Positions 1 to 8,768 of a stretch of DNA of 64,000 bases are shown here, piece by piece. Below the pieces are notes generated by a model. It saw nothing but the letters and a program-made list of their open reading frames with translations, ran no database searches and had not been told where the DNA came from. The DNA is taken from assembly GCF_900099965.1 (NCBI RefSeq), contig NZ_FNDJ01000015.1, positions 218,830 through 282,829 of the forward strand, in the 5' to 3' direction. The stretch comes from Nonomuraea jiangxiensis. Lineage in GTDB: Bacteria > Actinomycetota > Actinomycetes > Streptosporangiales > Streptosporangiaceae. How positions within the stretch are numbered: position 1 is the first letter of the stretch; each line of letters begins with the position of its first letter. Both the position numbers and the translations under genes were made by a program.

Positions 1-227
1 TGCGCACGGTGCCTCTTCCTTCGGTCGCGGACTCGGTCCCTGCCGATCAGCCCCGGGACGTCGAGGCAGGCGGCGGACGCACCGGTGAATCGTCCTCACT
101 CGCGATGCCGCCGTCCAGGGCATCACCCGGACATTGGCCGGACATCCCGCTACGGCCGGTCGATCCCCCAGGTCACGGCCGCCGAACGGCGTTCTCGGGG
201 GATGCGACCGGCCGTCGCCTGGCCGGG

Positions 228-1115
228 TCAGCCGGGCAGGTCGGTGAGGTGGAGGCGGGAGAGGCGCTCGGGGTCGGCCAGGAGGTCGATCGCGACGATG
301 CGGCCCTCGGCGACGGTGAAGCTCATCACGGAGACCGGCTTGCCCTCCATGGTGCTGACCAGGCCGGCGATGCCGTTGACCAGCACCCGGTGCCCGACCA
401 CGGCGGCGCGCCGGAAGGCCATGGCCTGCCTGGACACGGCAGCGGCGCCTCGGGTGATCCGCAGGCCGCCGGTGAGCTCGCCGCCGTCGGCGCGCAGCAC
501 CACGTCGGGATCGAGGATGGCGAGCAGCGCGTCGAAGTCGCCGTCGCGTGCGGCGGCCTGGAACGCGTCCACCACCCGGCGCTGACCGGCCTGATCGGAG
601 TCAGAAGCGGGGGCGGCCCCGCGAACCCGCAGGCGGGCCCGGCTGGCGAGCTTCTTGGCCGTCGCGGGCGTGCGGTCCACGATGGGCGCGATCTCCTCGA
701 ACGGCAGGCCGAACATGTCATGCAGGACGAACGCCAGCCGTTCCGCCGGAGCCAGCGATTCCAGCACGACCTGCAGCGCCAGCCCCACCGAGTCGGCCAG
801 GAGCACCTCCTGCTCGGGGTCGGCCCGATCCTCACGGCTGACCACCGGGTCCGGCAGATGGGCTTCCAGCGGCTCCTCGCCGCGCCCCTTCCTGGCGCGG
901 AGCATGTCCAGGCACACGCGGCCGACCACCGTGGTCAGCCAGCCGCCGAGGTTGCCGATCGCGCCGGCGTCCGAGCGGGCCAGCCGTAGCCACGCCTCCT
1001 GCACCGCGTCCTCGGCCTCCGCCAGCGAACCGAGCATGCGGTAGGCGACCGCCTTCAGGTGGGGGCGGTGGCCCTCGAACTCGTCGGCCAGAAAGTCATG
1101 GGGTGCCACGGTCAC
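228..1115 (-). CDS. sigJ: ECF41/SigJ-type RNA polymerase sigma factor with SnoaL-like C-terminal domain
   Basis: Extracytoplasmic-function sigma factor, 295 aa. Region 2 is seen as AYRMLGSLAEAEDAVQEAW near the N terminus and region 4 as LAFVLHDMFGLPFEEIAPIV in the middle. The last ~110 residues, from RRVVDAFQAAARDGDFDALL, form an NTF2/SnoaL-like domain, which in this family modulates sigma activity in place of an anti-sigma factor. I chose the GTG at 1115 because GAGGAAGG lies just upstream; the frame is open to 1172 but nothing there resembles a ribosome site. The partner oxidoreductase or carboxymuconolactone decarboxylase often linked to ECF41 is not adjacent. The CGNR gene lies 73 nt upstream on the same strand. 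Confidence 0.9.
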   Translation of the reverse strand: MTVAPHDFLADEFEGHRPHLKAVAYRMLGSLAEAEDAVQEAWLRLARSDAGAIGNLGGWLTTVVGRVCLDMLRARKGRGEEPLEAHLPDPVVSREDRADPEQEVLLADSVGLALQVVLESLAPAERLAFVLHDMFGLPFEEIAPIVDRTPATAKKLASRARLRVRGAAPASDSDQAGQRRVVDAFQAAARDGDFDALLAILDPDVVLRADGGELTGGLRITRGAAAVSRQAMAFRRAAVVGHRVLVNGIAGLVSTMEGKPVSVMSFTVAEGRIVAIDLLADPERLSRLHLTDLPG

Positions 1116-1188
1116 GTTCCCTTCCTCAGGTGAGTCGTATCGCTGACGGATGAGACCCGGGAAAGGTGACACCGCACGGCGCGACGGG

Positions 1189-1686
1189 TCAGGACTCGTC
1201 CGAGGTCTCGGCGGGAGCGCGCCGCCGGCGGTAGGCGCGTACCTTGGCGATGCTGCCGCATCCCCGGCCGCCGGACCCGGCCGGGGCCATCGCGCACCAG
1301 CGGCGGCTGGCGTTGCGGCTGTGATCGTAGAAGACCCACTGGCAGTCCGGGCACGCCTTCAGTCTGGCCCACCTGCCGGTGCCGATCTCGGCCGCCACCA
1401 CGGCCAGCAGCGGGCCGATCGGGCTCTCGCCCTCGGGACGCAGCACCAGCGCGGGCTCGCCCGGATCCTGCGACACCTCGGCGCGCAGGGGATGTCTGCG
1501 CAACCACGCCTGAACCGCCCCCGGCCGTTCCTGGCCCAGCGCCGCCCGCAGGTCGTCGCGGAAGGCCACCACTTCGGGGGAGGCCGTCAGGCGGTCTTCG
1601 GGGACCCGCGTGTCGTTGGGGATCCACCACGTGTTGATGAACTCCCTGACCCGCTCCAGCTCGCCAGGTGCCGCGCTCTCCGTCAT
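1189..1686 (-). CDS. CGNR zinc-finger (ABATE-type) putative transcriptional regulator
   Basis: 165-aa protein with the two-part architecture of the actinobacterial CGNR family: an N-terminal helical stress-sensor-like region (REFINTWWIPNDTR, then SPEVVAFRDDLRAAL) and a C-terminal zinc-binding segment. The metal ligands are visible as CPDCQWVFYD, then RRWCAM and a final GCGSIAKVRAYRRR. The usual CGNR tetrad reads CGSI here, with its third and fourth residues changed. Divergent from the MFS exporter gene with a 45-nt gap, so it probably regulates that exporter; this is inference from position. The start at 1686 is supported by conservation of the helix after it. Confidence 0.85.
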   Translation of the reverse strand: MTESAAPGELERVREFINTWWIPNDTRVPEDRLTASPEVVAFRDDLRAALGQERPGAVQAWLRRHPLRAEVSQDPGEPALVLRPEGESPIGPLLAVVAAEIGTGRWARLKACPDCQWVFYDHSRNASRRWCAMAPAGSGGRGCGSIAKVRAYRRRRAPAETSDES

Positions 1687-1731
1687 GTAACCAGTTTACT
1701 CCTTAGCCGGTTACCGTTACCGTCTAAACTT

Positions 1732-2931
1732 ATGATCGGTAACCACTACCTTAAAATCCTGCGCTCGCCCGGGATGGCCGCCTGGCTGGCCGTTCTGGTC
1801 TGCCAGCGCTTTCCCGTGGCCATGGCCCCGCTCGCCCTCGTCTACCTAGGCCACGCCGTCACCGGCTCCTACGCCGTGGGCGCCCTGCTCGGCGGCGTCC
1901 ACGCCCTGGCGGAGGCCGCCGCGGCCGGTCCGCTGGGCAGGCGCTTCGACCGCCGGCCCGCCCGCATCGAGGCCGCGCTGGCGCTGGGTGTGGAGGCGGC
2001 GGTCTTCCTGCTGCTCGCCGCCCTGCCCAGCCCGCCGGTGCCGGTCCTGGTGGTCCTGGCCGCCGCCGGGGGAGCGGTGCCGGCCGGCGCGCACGGCGGA
2101 CTCAGGGCGCTCCTGGTCCGGCTGGTTCCGGCCGAGCGGCGGGTGGCCGCGCTCAGCCTGGAGTCGGCGGTGAGCACCACCGTGTGGACGCTCGCCCCCG
2201 CCCTGGTGGCGGTCGTGGTCGTGTTCGGCGCGCGCTGGCCCATCGCGCTGATGGCCGTCCTCGCGGGCCTCGGGGCCGTCGCCGCCCGGGGGCTGCGCGA
2301 CCCGGCGCGCCCGGCCGCGCAGGTGGTGGGGGGAGGGCTGTGGCGCAGGAGCTGGCCCACGCTGGCCTTCGACGCCGCCCAGATGTTCGCCTTCGGCGCG
2401 GTCAGCCTCGCACTGCCGTCGTTGCTGCTGGCCTTCAAGGCGGGCGACGGGCTGGCCGGGCCGGTGCTGACCGCCTACACGCTGGCCGGCATCGGCGGTG
2501 GTCTCCTCTTCGGCGTCAGGGCCTGGCCGGGCACCGCGCTCGCGCAGGCCGTCCTGCTGGCGATGGGCACCTTCCTCGCCCTGGGCGCCGCGGCGCTGGT
2601 CCCGGCGCTCGCTCCGGTCGTGGCGCTGTTCGCGCTGGCCGGGCTCTTCCAGACCCCCGCGCTCACCGCCAGGGCGGCCGCCCTCCAGGACAGGCTCGAC
2701 CCGTCGCAGTGGTCGGCCGGCTTCTCCGGCGCCTACGCGGCGGCGGGCCTCGGGTACGGCACGGCCGGATTCGTCGTCGCCTGGCTCGTGGACCGGCTCG
2801 GGGCGCAGCCCGCGATCGGCCTGTGCGTGGTGACCAGCGCCGTCATCGTGCTCGCCGCCTCCGCGGCCGAGGCGCGAGCCGTACGCCGGGCGGCCCGCCC
2901 GCCGACCGGCCTGGCCGTCGAACGCGGCTGA
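1732..2931 (+). CDS. MFS transporter, probable drug/metabolite efflux
   Basis: 399-aa major facilitator with about twelve hydrophobic helices from WLAVLVCQRFPVAMAPLALV to the C terminus. The loop RRFDRRPARIEAALALG follows helices 2-3 as in the family's cytoplasmic signature loop. Substrate cannot be read from sequence. The start is the ATG at 1732: membrane homology begins immediately there, while the frame open upstream is antisense to the CGNR gene. No Shine-Dalgarno precedes it, so the message may be leaderless. The short divergent gap contains the tandem GGTTACCGTTACC, a possible operator for the CGNR protein. Confidence 0.85.
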   Translation: MIGNHYLKILRSPGMAAWLAVLVCQRFPVAMAPLALVYLGHAVTGSYAVGALLGGVHALAEAAAAGPLGRRFDRRPARIEAALALGVEAAVFLLLAALPSPPVPVLVVLAAAGGAVPAGAHGGLRALLVRLVPAERRVAALSLESAVSTTVWTLAPALVAVVVVFGARWPIALMAVLAGLGAVAARGLRDPARPAAQVVGGGLWRRSWPTLAFDAAQMFAFGAVSLALPSLLLAFKAGDGLAGPVLTAYTLAGIGGGLLFGVRAWPGTALAQAVLLAMGTFLALGAAALVPALAPVVALFALAGLFQTPALTARAAALQDRLDPSQWSAGFSGAYAAAGLGYGTAGFVVAWLVDRLGAQPAIGLCVVTSAVIVLAASAAEARAVRRAARPPTGLAVERG

Positions 2932-2974
2932 CCGCGCCGCAGGCGAACAAGCGGTAGACGGTTGAGGTGGTAGG

Positions 2975-3002
2975 TGTCACAAAATTGCAATATTTAGTGA
3001 CA
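2975..3002. promoter_or_regulatory. AT-rich inverted repeat upstream of the peptide ABC operon
   Basis: Arms TGTCAC and GTGACA are separated by 16 nt, and the self-complementary ATTGCAAT sits inside the spacer. The patch is strikingly AT-rich for this genome and lies ~70-95 nt before the substrate-binding-protein start. It fits an operator/promoter for the importer operon, but I cannot assign the regulator. Confidence 0.4.
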
Positions 3003-3069
3003 TCCCTGTTATGGACATGATCAGCTCGGCCTTCATGCTGTGGGGAAAGCCGCTTGAAAGGCCACGCCC

Positions 3070-4806
3070 ATGAGAAGAGGCTTGACGGTCCTTGTCGCGC
3101 TCGCGCTCGGCCTGACCGCATGTGCGAGTACTCAACCCACCACAGAGCAGCAGCAGCAGGGACAGACCGCCACGAGCGCCGGCTTCGCCGAGTGTCCCAA
3201 GGCGCCGGCCACCTGCAACGGCGGCCAACGCCGTCAGGGCGGCCAACTCGTCTACGCCCTCGAACAGCAGTGGACCAACTGGAATATCGACTCCGCCGGA
3301 GGCAACCTGCTCTACAGCGCCCAGGCGCTGGCCGTGCTCAACCCCGGGATCTTCAACCAGACCCCGGACGCCAAGGTGCAGCTCAACACCGACCTGATGG
3401 AGTCGGCCGAACTCGTCGACCCCACCACGATCGTCTACAAGATCCGCAAGGAGGCGGTCTGGGACGATGGCACGCCCATCAGCGTCAAGGACCTGGAATA
3501 CCTGTGGCGCGTGACCAACGGCAAGGACTGCGACGTCGCCAAGTGCACGCCCTACACCCAGGCGGGCTTCAACCAGATCGAGTCCATCGACTCGCCCGAC
3601 GGCAAGACCGTCACGGTCAAGCTCACCAAGCCGTTCGCCGAGTGGCAGGCCTTGTGGCAGCAGTCCCGCATCTACCCGGCGCACATCGCCGAGAAGGCCG
3701 TCGGCCCGCTGGACAACGAGGCCAACCTGGTCAAGGCCGTGGAGTTCTTCAGCAAGACCGTGCCGACGTGGAGCGGCGGGCCGTACAAGCTGCAGGAGTA
3801 CAAGCAGGGCGACTCGCTGGTCATGGTGCCCAACCCCCGGTGGTACGGCAAGGAGAAGCCGAGCCTCGACCGGCTCATCTTCAAGATCATCACTGACGTT
3901 CCGCAGCTGCCGACCGCGCTGGCCAACCGCGAGGTCAACGCCATCTACCCACAGCCGCAGGTGGACATGGTCCAGCAGCTCAAGCAGGACCAGAACTCCA
4001 ACTTCTACATCGGTCCCGGGCTCGGCTGGGAGCACTTCGACATCCGTACCACCAACGAGTTCCTCAAGGACAAGGCCCTGCGCCAGGCGCTGTTCACCGC
4101 CGTGGACCGGCAGGCGCTGATCGACAAGACCGTCGGCCAGCTCGCGCCCGACATCAAGCCGCTCAACAACTACAACCTCTTCGAGGGCGTCTCGCCGCAC
4201 TACAAGGACGTCATCACGCCCACCGGCGCCGGCGGCGGCGACATCGAGAAGGCCAAGAGCCTGCTGACCGAGGCCGGATACAAGGTCGACCCCGACGGCC
4301 TGGTCACGCCGGACGGCAAGAAGGTGGCGCCGCTGCGCCTTCGCTACACCGGCGGCAACGAGGTGCGCAAGGTGATCTGCGAGCAGTTCGCCGAGATGGT
4401 CAGGCCGCTCGGGGTGACGCTCAAGGTGGAGCCCACCGACGACCTGTCGGGCACGCTCGGCAACGGCGACTTCGACGTCATCATCTTCGGCTGGACGGGC
4501 ACGATCTTCCCGTTCGTCAACGCCAGGCAGAACTGGTCCTCCGACAGCGCCAGCAACTACTCCAGGTGGGGCACCAAGGAGATCGACGGCCTGCTGGCCA
4601 AGGCGGTCGAGACGGCGGACGTGGCCGCCGCCAGCGACCTGCTCAACCAGGCGCTGGAGAAGTTCGCCGCCGGGTATTCGGTGCTGCCCATCTACCAGAA
4701 GCCGACGGTGATCGCGGTGAACAAGGACGTGGTGAACGTCCGCAACAACCCGACCGGTGACGGACCTGTCTACAACGCGAAGGAATGGGGCCTACTGGCC
4801 CAGTGA
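3070..4806 (+). CDS. ABC transporter substrate-binding lipoprotein, family 5 (oligopeptide/dipeptide type)
   Basis: 578-aa extracytoplasmic solute-binding protein (SBP_bac_5). The N terminus is a lipoprotein signal: basic MRRG, a hydrophobic core, and lipobox LTAC with the lipidated Cys at residue 18, followed by a Gln/Thr/Ser-rich tether. Family landmarks are visible along the chain (LVYALEQQWTNWN; KDLEYLWRVTNG; PYKLQEYKQGDSLVMVPNP; FDVIIFGWTGTIFP). It should deliver peptides or a similar ligand to the permeases encoded immediately downstream. The stop lies 2 nt before the permease ATG, indicating one operon with four genes to position 8717. Confidence 0.93.
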   Translation: MRRGLTVLVALALGLTACASTQPTTEQQQQGQTATSAGFAECPKAPATCNGGQRRQGGQLVYALEQQWTNWNIDSAGGNLLYSAQALAVLNPGIFNQTPDAKVQLNTDLMESAELVDPTTIVYKIRKEAVWDDGTPISVKDLEYLWRVTNGKDCDVAKCTPYTQAGFNQIESIDSPDGKTVTVKLTKPFAEWQALWQQSRIYPAHIAEKAVGPLDNEANLVKAVEFFSKTVPTWSGGPYKLQEYKQGDSLVMVPNPRWYGKEKPSLDRLIFKIITDVPQLPTALANREVNAIYPQPQVDMVQQLKQDQNSNFYIGPGLGWEHFDIRTTNEFLKDKALRQALFTAVDRQALIDKTVGQLAPDIKPLNNYNLFEGVSPHYKDVITPTGAGGGDIEKAKSLLTEAGYKVDPDGLVTPDGKKVAPLRLRYTGGNEVRKVICEQFAEMVRPLGVTLKVEPTDDLSGTLGNGDFDVIIFGWTGTIFPFVNARQNWSSDSASNYSRWGTKEIDGLLAKAVETADVAAASDLLNQALEKFAAGYSVLPIYQKPTVIAVNKDVVNVRNNPTGDGPVYNAKEWGLLAQ

Positions 4807-4808
4807 TC

Positions 4809-5789
4809 ATGCTCGCGTACGCACTTCGCAGGGTGGCCGCGTCGATCCCGGTGATCCTCGCGGCCACGTTCGTGGTCTTCCTCCTCGTCTCCCTCACCGG
4901 CAACCCGGTCGACCGGCTCCGGCTGCTCGACCCGCCGCCCCCGCCGGAGGTCCTCGCGGCCGAGGAACAGCGGCTGTTCCTCGACCAGCCACTGCTCACC
5001 AGGTACTGGCTCTGGTTGTCCGGCATCCTGCGGGGCGACTTCGGGCCGTCGGTCGACGAGTACCTCCAGATCGGCCCGGAGGTGTTCTCCAGGTTCGCGG
5101 TGACCTTCCGGCTGGTGCTGCTGGCCATGCTGGTGGCGCTGGTGCTGGCCGTGATCGTGGGCGTGGTCAGCGCCGTCAGGCAGTACACCGTGATCGACTA
5201 CACCTCGACCTTCTTCGGCTTCCTGTTCCTGGCCATGCCCTCGTTCTGGCTGGCCGTGCTGCTGAAGGAGGGCGGGGTCTTCGCCAACAACAACCTGGGC
5301 ACGACGGTCTTCTACACGGTCGGCGAGTCCTCGGTCGTGGTGGAGGGCGGCTTCTGGGCGAGCTTCGTCGACGGGCTGGGACACCTGATCCTGCCCACGA
5401 TCGCGCTGGCCCTGATCAACTTCGCCTCCTGGAGCCGCTACCAGCGCGCCTCCATGCTGGAGGTGCTCAACAGCGACTACGTACGGCTGGCCAGGGCCAA
5501 GGGCCTGCGCTGGCGCAAGGTCATGACCAGGCACGCGCTGCGCACCGCGCTCATCCCGCTGGTCACGATCACCGCGCTCGACCTGGCCAACATCATCGGC
5601 GGGGCGGTCGTCACCGAGACCGTCTTCCAGTGGCGCGGCGCGGGCCGCCTGCTGCTCGACGCGATCAGGGCCAGGGACGTGCACGTCGTCATGGCCTGGC
5701 TGCTGGTCGCCTCGGTCGCCGTGGTGCTGTTCAACCTGCTGGCGGACCTGCTGTACGCCAAGCTCGACCCGAGGATCCGCTATGACTGA
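4809..5789 (+). CDS. ABC transporter permease, DppB/OppB type
   Basis: 326-aa inner-membrane permease of the peptide importer. It has the N-terminal signature MLAYALRRVAASIPVILAA, a large extracytoplasmic segment after the first helix, and the BPD_transp_1 core with the EAA loop around ARAKGLRWRKVMTRHALRT. I use the ATG at 4809, 2 nt after the upstream stop, because family homology starts exactly there. An in-frame GTG at 4803 overlapping that stop, or an ATG at 4785, are alternatives. It overlaps the second permease by 8 nt, consistent with translational coupling. Confidence 0.92.
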   Translation: MLAYALRRVAASIPVILAATFVVFLLVSLTGNPVDRLRLLDPPPPPEVLAAEEQRLFLDQPLLTRYWLWLSGILRGDFGPSVDEYLQIGPEVFSRFAVTFRLVLLAMLVALVLAVIVGVVSAVRQYTVIDYTSTFFGFLFLAMPSFWLAVLLKEGGVFANNNLGTTVFYTVGESSVVVEGGFWASFVDGLGHLILPTIALALINFASWSRYQRASMLEVLNSDYVRLARAKGLRWRKVMTRHALRTALIPLVTITALDLANIIGGAVVTETVFQWRGAGRLLLDAIRARDVHVVMAWLLVASVAVVLFNLLADLLYAKLDPRIRYD

Positions 5790-6696
5790 CCCCCCTCAGC
5801 AGGTCCGCGCACCGCTGCCGCTCGCCGACCAGCCGTTCGCGGTCACCGAGCGGACCCAGACCCAGCTCGTCCTGCGCCGCTTCCTGCGGCACCGGCTGGC
5901 CGTGCTCAGCCTGCTGGTGTTCGTCCTGATCGTGCTGTTCGCCTTCGTCGGGCCGCTGCTGTGGAAGTACACCTACTTCACCAGTACGCCCGACAACTCC
6001 CAGCCGCCCTCGCTCACCCACCCGTTCGGCACCACCGGCGACGGCAAGGACCTGCTGGCCCTGGTCATGCGGGGCACCCAGCAGTCGGTGAAGATCTCGT
6101 TGCTGATCGCGGTGGTCTCCACCGCGTTCGGCACGATCTGGGGCGCGGCGGCCGGCTATTTCCGCGGCGTGGTCGACGCCGTGCTGATGCGCATCGCCGA
6201 CCTGGTCATCATCCTGCCGATCCTGGCGGTGGCCGCCGTGCTGGCCAACTCCTCCGACGGCGCCTGGTGGATGGTGTCGCTGGTCATCGCCGGGCTGGTC
6301 TGGTCGCACGTGGCCCGGGTGGTACGCGGGGTGGTGCTGTCCCTGCGGGAACGCGAGTTCGTCGAGGCGGCCAGGGCACTCGGCGCGACCGACGCCCGCA
6401 TCATCTTCCGCCACCTCGTGCCGAACGCCATCGGCCCGATCATCGTGGCGGCCACGGTCCTGGTCGCCTCCGGCATCCTCATCGAGACCGCGCTGTCGTT
6501 CCTCGGCTTCGGCGTGCAACCCCCCGACACCTCGCTGGGCATCCTGATCAGCGAGGCACGCACGGCCGTGCAGACCCGGCCGTGGCTGTTCTACTTCCCC
6601 GGCCTGTTCATCATCCTCATCGCGCTGTGCGTCAACTTCATCGGTGACGGCCTGCGCGACGCCCTCGACCCCAAGCAGACCAGGGTGCGCCAATGA
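5782..6696 (+). CDS. ABC transporter permease, DppC/OppC type
   Basis: 304-aa partner permease. It has the N-terminal cytoplasmic extension typical of DppC, an OppC-like first helix (FLRHRLAVLSLLVFVLIVL), a conserved periplasmic HPFGTTGDGKDLLALVM segment, and the EAA loop ARALGATDARIIFRHLVPN that docks on the ATPase. The start overlaps the upstream permease (ATGACTGA) and the stop overlaps the ATPase start by 4 nt, so subunits are probably made in equal amounts. Confidence 0.93.
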   Translation: MTDPPQQVRAPLPLADQPFAVTERTQTQLVLRRFLRHRLAVLSLLVFVLIVLFAFVGPLLWKYTYFTSTPDNSQPPSLTHPFGTTGDGKDLLALVMRGTQQSVKISLLIAVVSTAFGTIWGAAAGYFRGVVDAVLMRIADLVIILPILAVAAVLANSSDGAWWMVSLVIAGLVWSHVARVVRGVVLSLREREFVEAARALGATDARIIFRHLVPNAIGPIIVAATVLVASGILIETALSFLGFGVQPPDTSLGILISEARTAVQTRPWLFYFPGLFIILIALCVNFIGDGLRDALDPKQTRVRQ

Positions 6697-8717
6697 CCGT
6701 GCTCCAGGTGGAGGACCTCCACGTCGGCTTTCCCACCGATGACGGGCTCGTACAGGCCGTCCGCGGCGTGAGCTTCTCGCTGGCCGCGGGCGAGTCGCTC
6801 GGCATCGTGGGCGAGTCCGGATCCGGCAAGTCGGTCACCTCCCTGGCCATCATGGGCCTGCTCCCGGTCAACGCCCAGGTCAAGGGGGAGATCCGGTTCG
6901 AGGGCAGGCAACTGCTGGGGCTGAACGACGACGAGATGAGCGACGTGCGCGGCGGCCGCATCGCGATGATCTTTCAGGATCCGATGACGTCGCTCAACCC
7001 CGTCTACACCGTCGGCTACCAGGTCGCCGAGGCGATCCTGGCCCACCGCGACGTGGGGGAGGCCAAGGCCCGCAAGAGGGCCATCGAGCTGCTGGAGATC
7101 GTCGGCATCCCGCACGCCGAGCAGCGGGCCGGCAGCTACCCGCATGAGTTGTCCGGCGGCATGCGCCAGCGGGTCGTCATCGCCATCGCGATGGCCAACG
7201 ACCCCGACGTCATCATCGCCGACGAGCCCACCACCGCCCTCGACGTGACCGTCCAGGCGCAGATCCTGGCCGCGCTGGAGCGGGCCAGGCAGGAGACCGG
7301 GGCCGCGCTGATCCTCATCACCCACGACCTGGGCGTGGTGGCCGGGCACACCGACCGGGTCGCGGTCATGTACGCGGGCCGGCTGGTGGAGACCGGGTCG
7401 GCGCGGGAGGTGTTCTACCGGCCGCGCATGCCGTACACCATGGGGTTGCTGGCCGGGGTGCCGCGGCTGGACCGGCCGCAGCGGCGGCTGACCCCCATCG
7501 CCGGGGCGCCGCCGTCGCTGCTCAGCCTGGGCGCCGGATGCCCGTTCGCGCCGCGTTGCCCGCTCGCGGAGACCGCCTGCGAGCAGGAGCCGGAGCTGCG
7601 CGTGGTCTCGCCCGCCGGGCAGCGGGCGGCCTGCCACTTCGCCGAGACACTGACCGGCGGGACCGTCTACCCGCCGGAGGAGGAGCGGCCGCTGCCCACC
7701 GTCGGCGAGCCGATCCTGCGGGTCCGCGAGCTGGTCAAGCACTTCCCGCTGCGCTCGCGCGGGGTGCTTCGCAAGCAGGTCGGCACCGTGCACGCCGTGT
7801 GCGGGGTCTCCTTCGAGGTACGGCAGGGCGAGACGCTCGGCCTGGTCGGCGAGTCCGGCTGCGGCAAGACCACCACGGCCCGGGCGCTGCTGAACCTGGT
7901 CAAACCCACCTCCGGCCAGGTGCTGTACGGCGACCGCGACCTGGCCACGCTCAGCCGCTCGGACATGCGGCCGCTGCGCCGGGACCTGCAGATCATCTTC
8001 CAGGACCCCTACGCCTCGCTCGATCCCCGGATGACGGTCAGCGAGATCGTCGCCGAGCCGCTGCGCATCCACGGCTCCTACGACCGCGCCCACGTCAGGG
8101 AGCTGCTGCGGCTGGTCGGGCTCAATCCCGAGCACGGCAACCGGTATCCGCACGAGTTCTCCGGCGGCCAGCGCCAGCGCATCGGCGTGGCCCGGGCGCT
8201 GGCGCTCAAGCCGCGGCTGCTGGTGCTCGACGAGCCGGTCTCCGCGCTGGACGTGTCGATCCAGGCCGGCGTGCTCAACCTGCTGAAGGATCTGCAGGAG
8301 GAGCTCGGGCTGGGCTACCTGTTCGTCTCGCACGACCTGTCCGTGGTCAGGCACATCGCCCACCGGGTGGCGGTCATGTACCTCGGCAAGATCGTCGAGG
8401 TGGCCCCGGCCGAGCAGCTCTTCTCCCGCCCGGCCCACCCCTACACACAGGCGCTGATCTCGGCCATCCCCATCCCCGACCCCGACAAGGAACGCAGCCG
8501 CCCGCGCATCCTGCTGACCGGGGACGTGCCCAGTCCTTCGGCGCCGCCCAGCGGGTGCCGCTTCCGTACCCGCTGTCCGACCTTCGCCCTGCGGCTGAGC
8601 CAGGACGAGCGCGCCCGCTGCGTGGAGGAGGAGCCCATCCTGGAACGGCGCGGCGCCCCGGGCGCCGAGGGGGCGCCGGTCGCCTGCCACTACGCGGAGG
8701 AGGCCACGCTGCTGTAG
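6693..8717 (+). CDS. Fused dual ABC ATPase (DppD-DppF type) of the peptide importer
   Basis: 674-aa protein containing both nucleotide-binding domains that are usually separate OppD/OppF or DppD/DppF subunits. NBD1 has Walker A GESGSGKS at residues ~40-47, signature LSGGMRQR and Walker B DVIIADEPTTALD. It is followed by the OppD-type Cys cluster CPFAPRCPLAETACEQEPEL, which in relatives binds an Fe-S cluster or metal. NBD2 starts near residue 345 with Walker A GESGCGKT at ~386 and FSGGQRQR, and ends with a second Cys motif (CRFRTRCP, then C). Last gene of the four-gene operon. Confidence 0.93.
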   Translation: MTVLQVEDLHVGFPTDDGLVQAVRGVSFSLAAGESLGIVGESGSGKSVTSLAIMGLLPVNAQVKGEIRFEGRQLLGLNDDEMSDVRGGRIAMIFQDPMTSLNPVYTVGYQVAEAILAHRDVGEAKARKRAIELLEIVGIPHAEQRAGSYPHELSGGMRQRVVIAIAMANDPDVIIADEPTTALDVTVQAQILAALERARQETGAALILITHDLGVVAGHTDRVAVMYAGRLVETGSAREVFYRPRMPYTMGLLAGVPRLDRPQRRLTPIAGAPPSLLSLGAGCPFAPRCPLAETACEQEPELRVVSPAGQRAACHFAETLTGGTVYPPEEERPLPTVGEPILRVRELVKHFPLRSRGVLRKQVGTVHAVCGVSFEVRQGETLGLVGESGCGKTTTARALLNLVKPTSGQVLYGDRDLATLSRSDMRPLRRDLQIIFQDPYASLDPRMTVSEIVAEPLRIHGSYDRAHVRELLRLVGLNPEHGNRYPHEFSGGQRQRIGVARALALKPRLLVLDEPVSALDVSIQAGVLNLLKDLQEELGLGYLFVSHDLSVVRHIAHRVAVMYLGKIVEVAPAEQLFSRPAHPYTQALISAIPIPDPDKERSRPRILLTGDVPSPSAPPSGCRFRTRCPTFALRLSQDERARCVEEEPILERRGAPGAEGAPVACHYAEEATLL

Positions 8718-8768
8718 CTCACGCGGCAGGCCGGCTTCGTGTCGCGGTCGCCCGGTGCGGGCCGGACG

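Noticed and set aside
6591..8690. Long open frame on the minus strand opposite the fused ABC ATPase
   Set aside because: It is antisense to a gene with clear Walker motifs; its own product is low complexity (His/Asp/Gly-rich) as expected from reverse-reading GC-rich codons.
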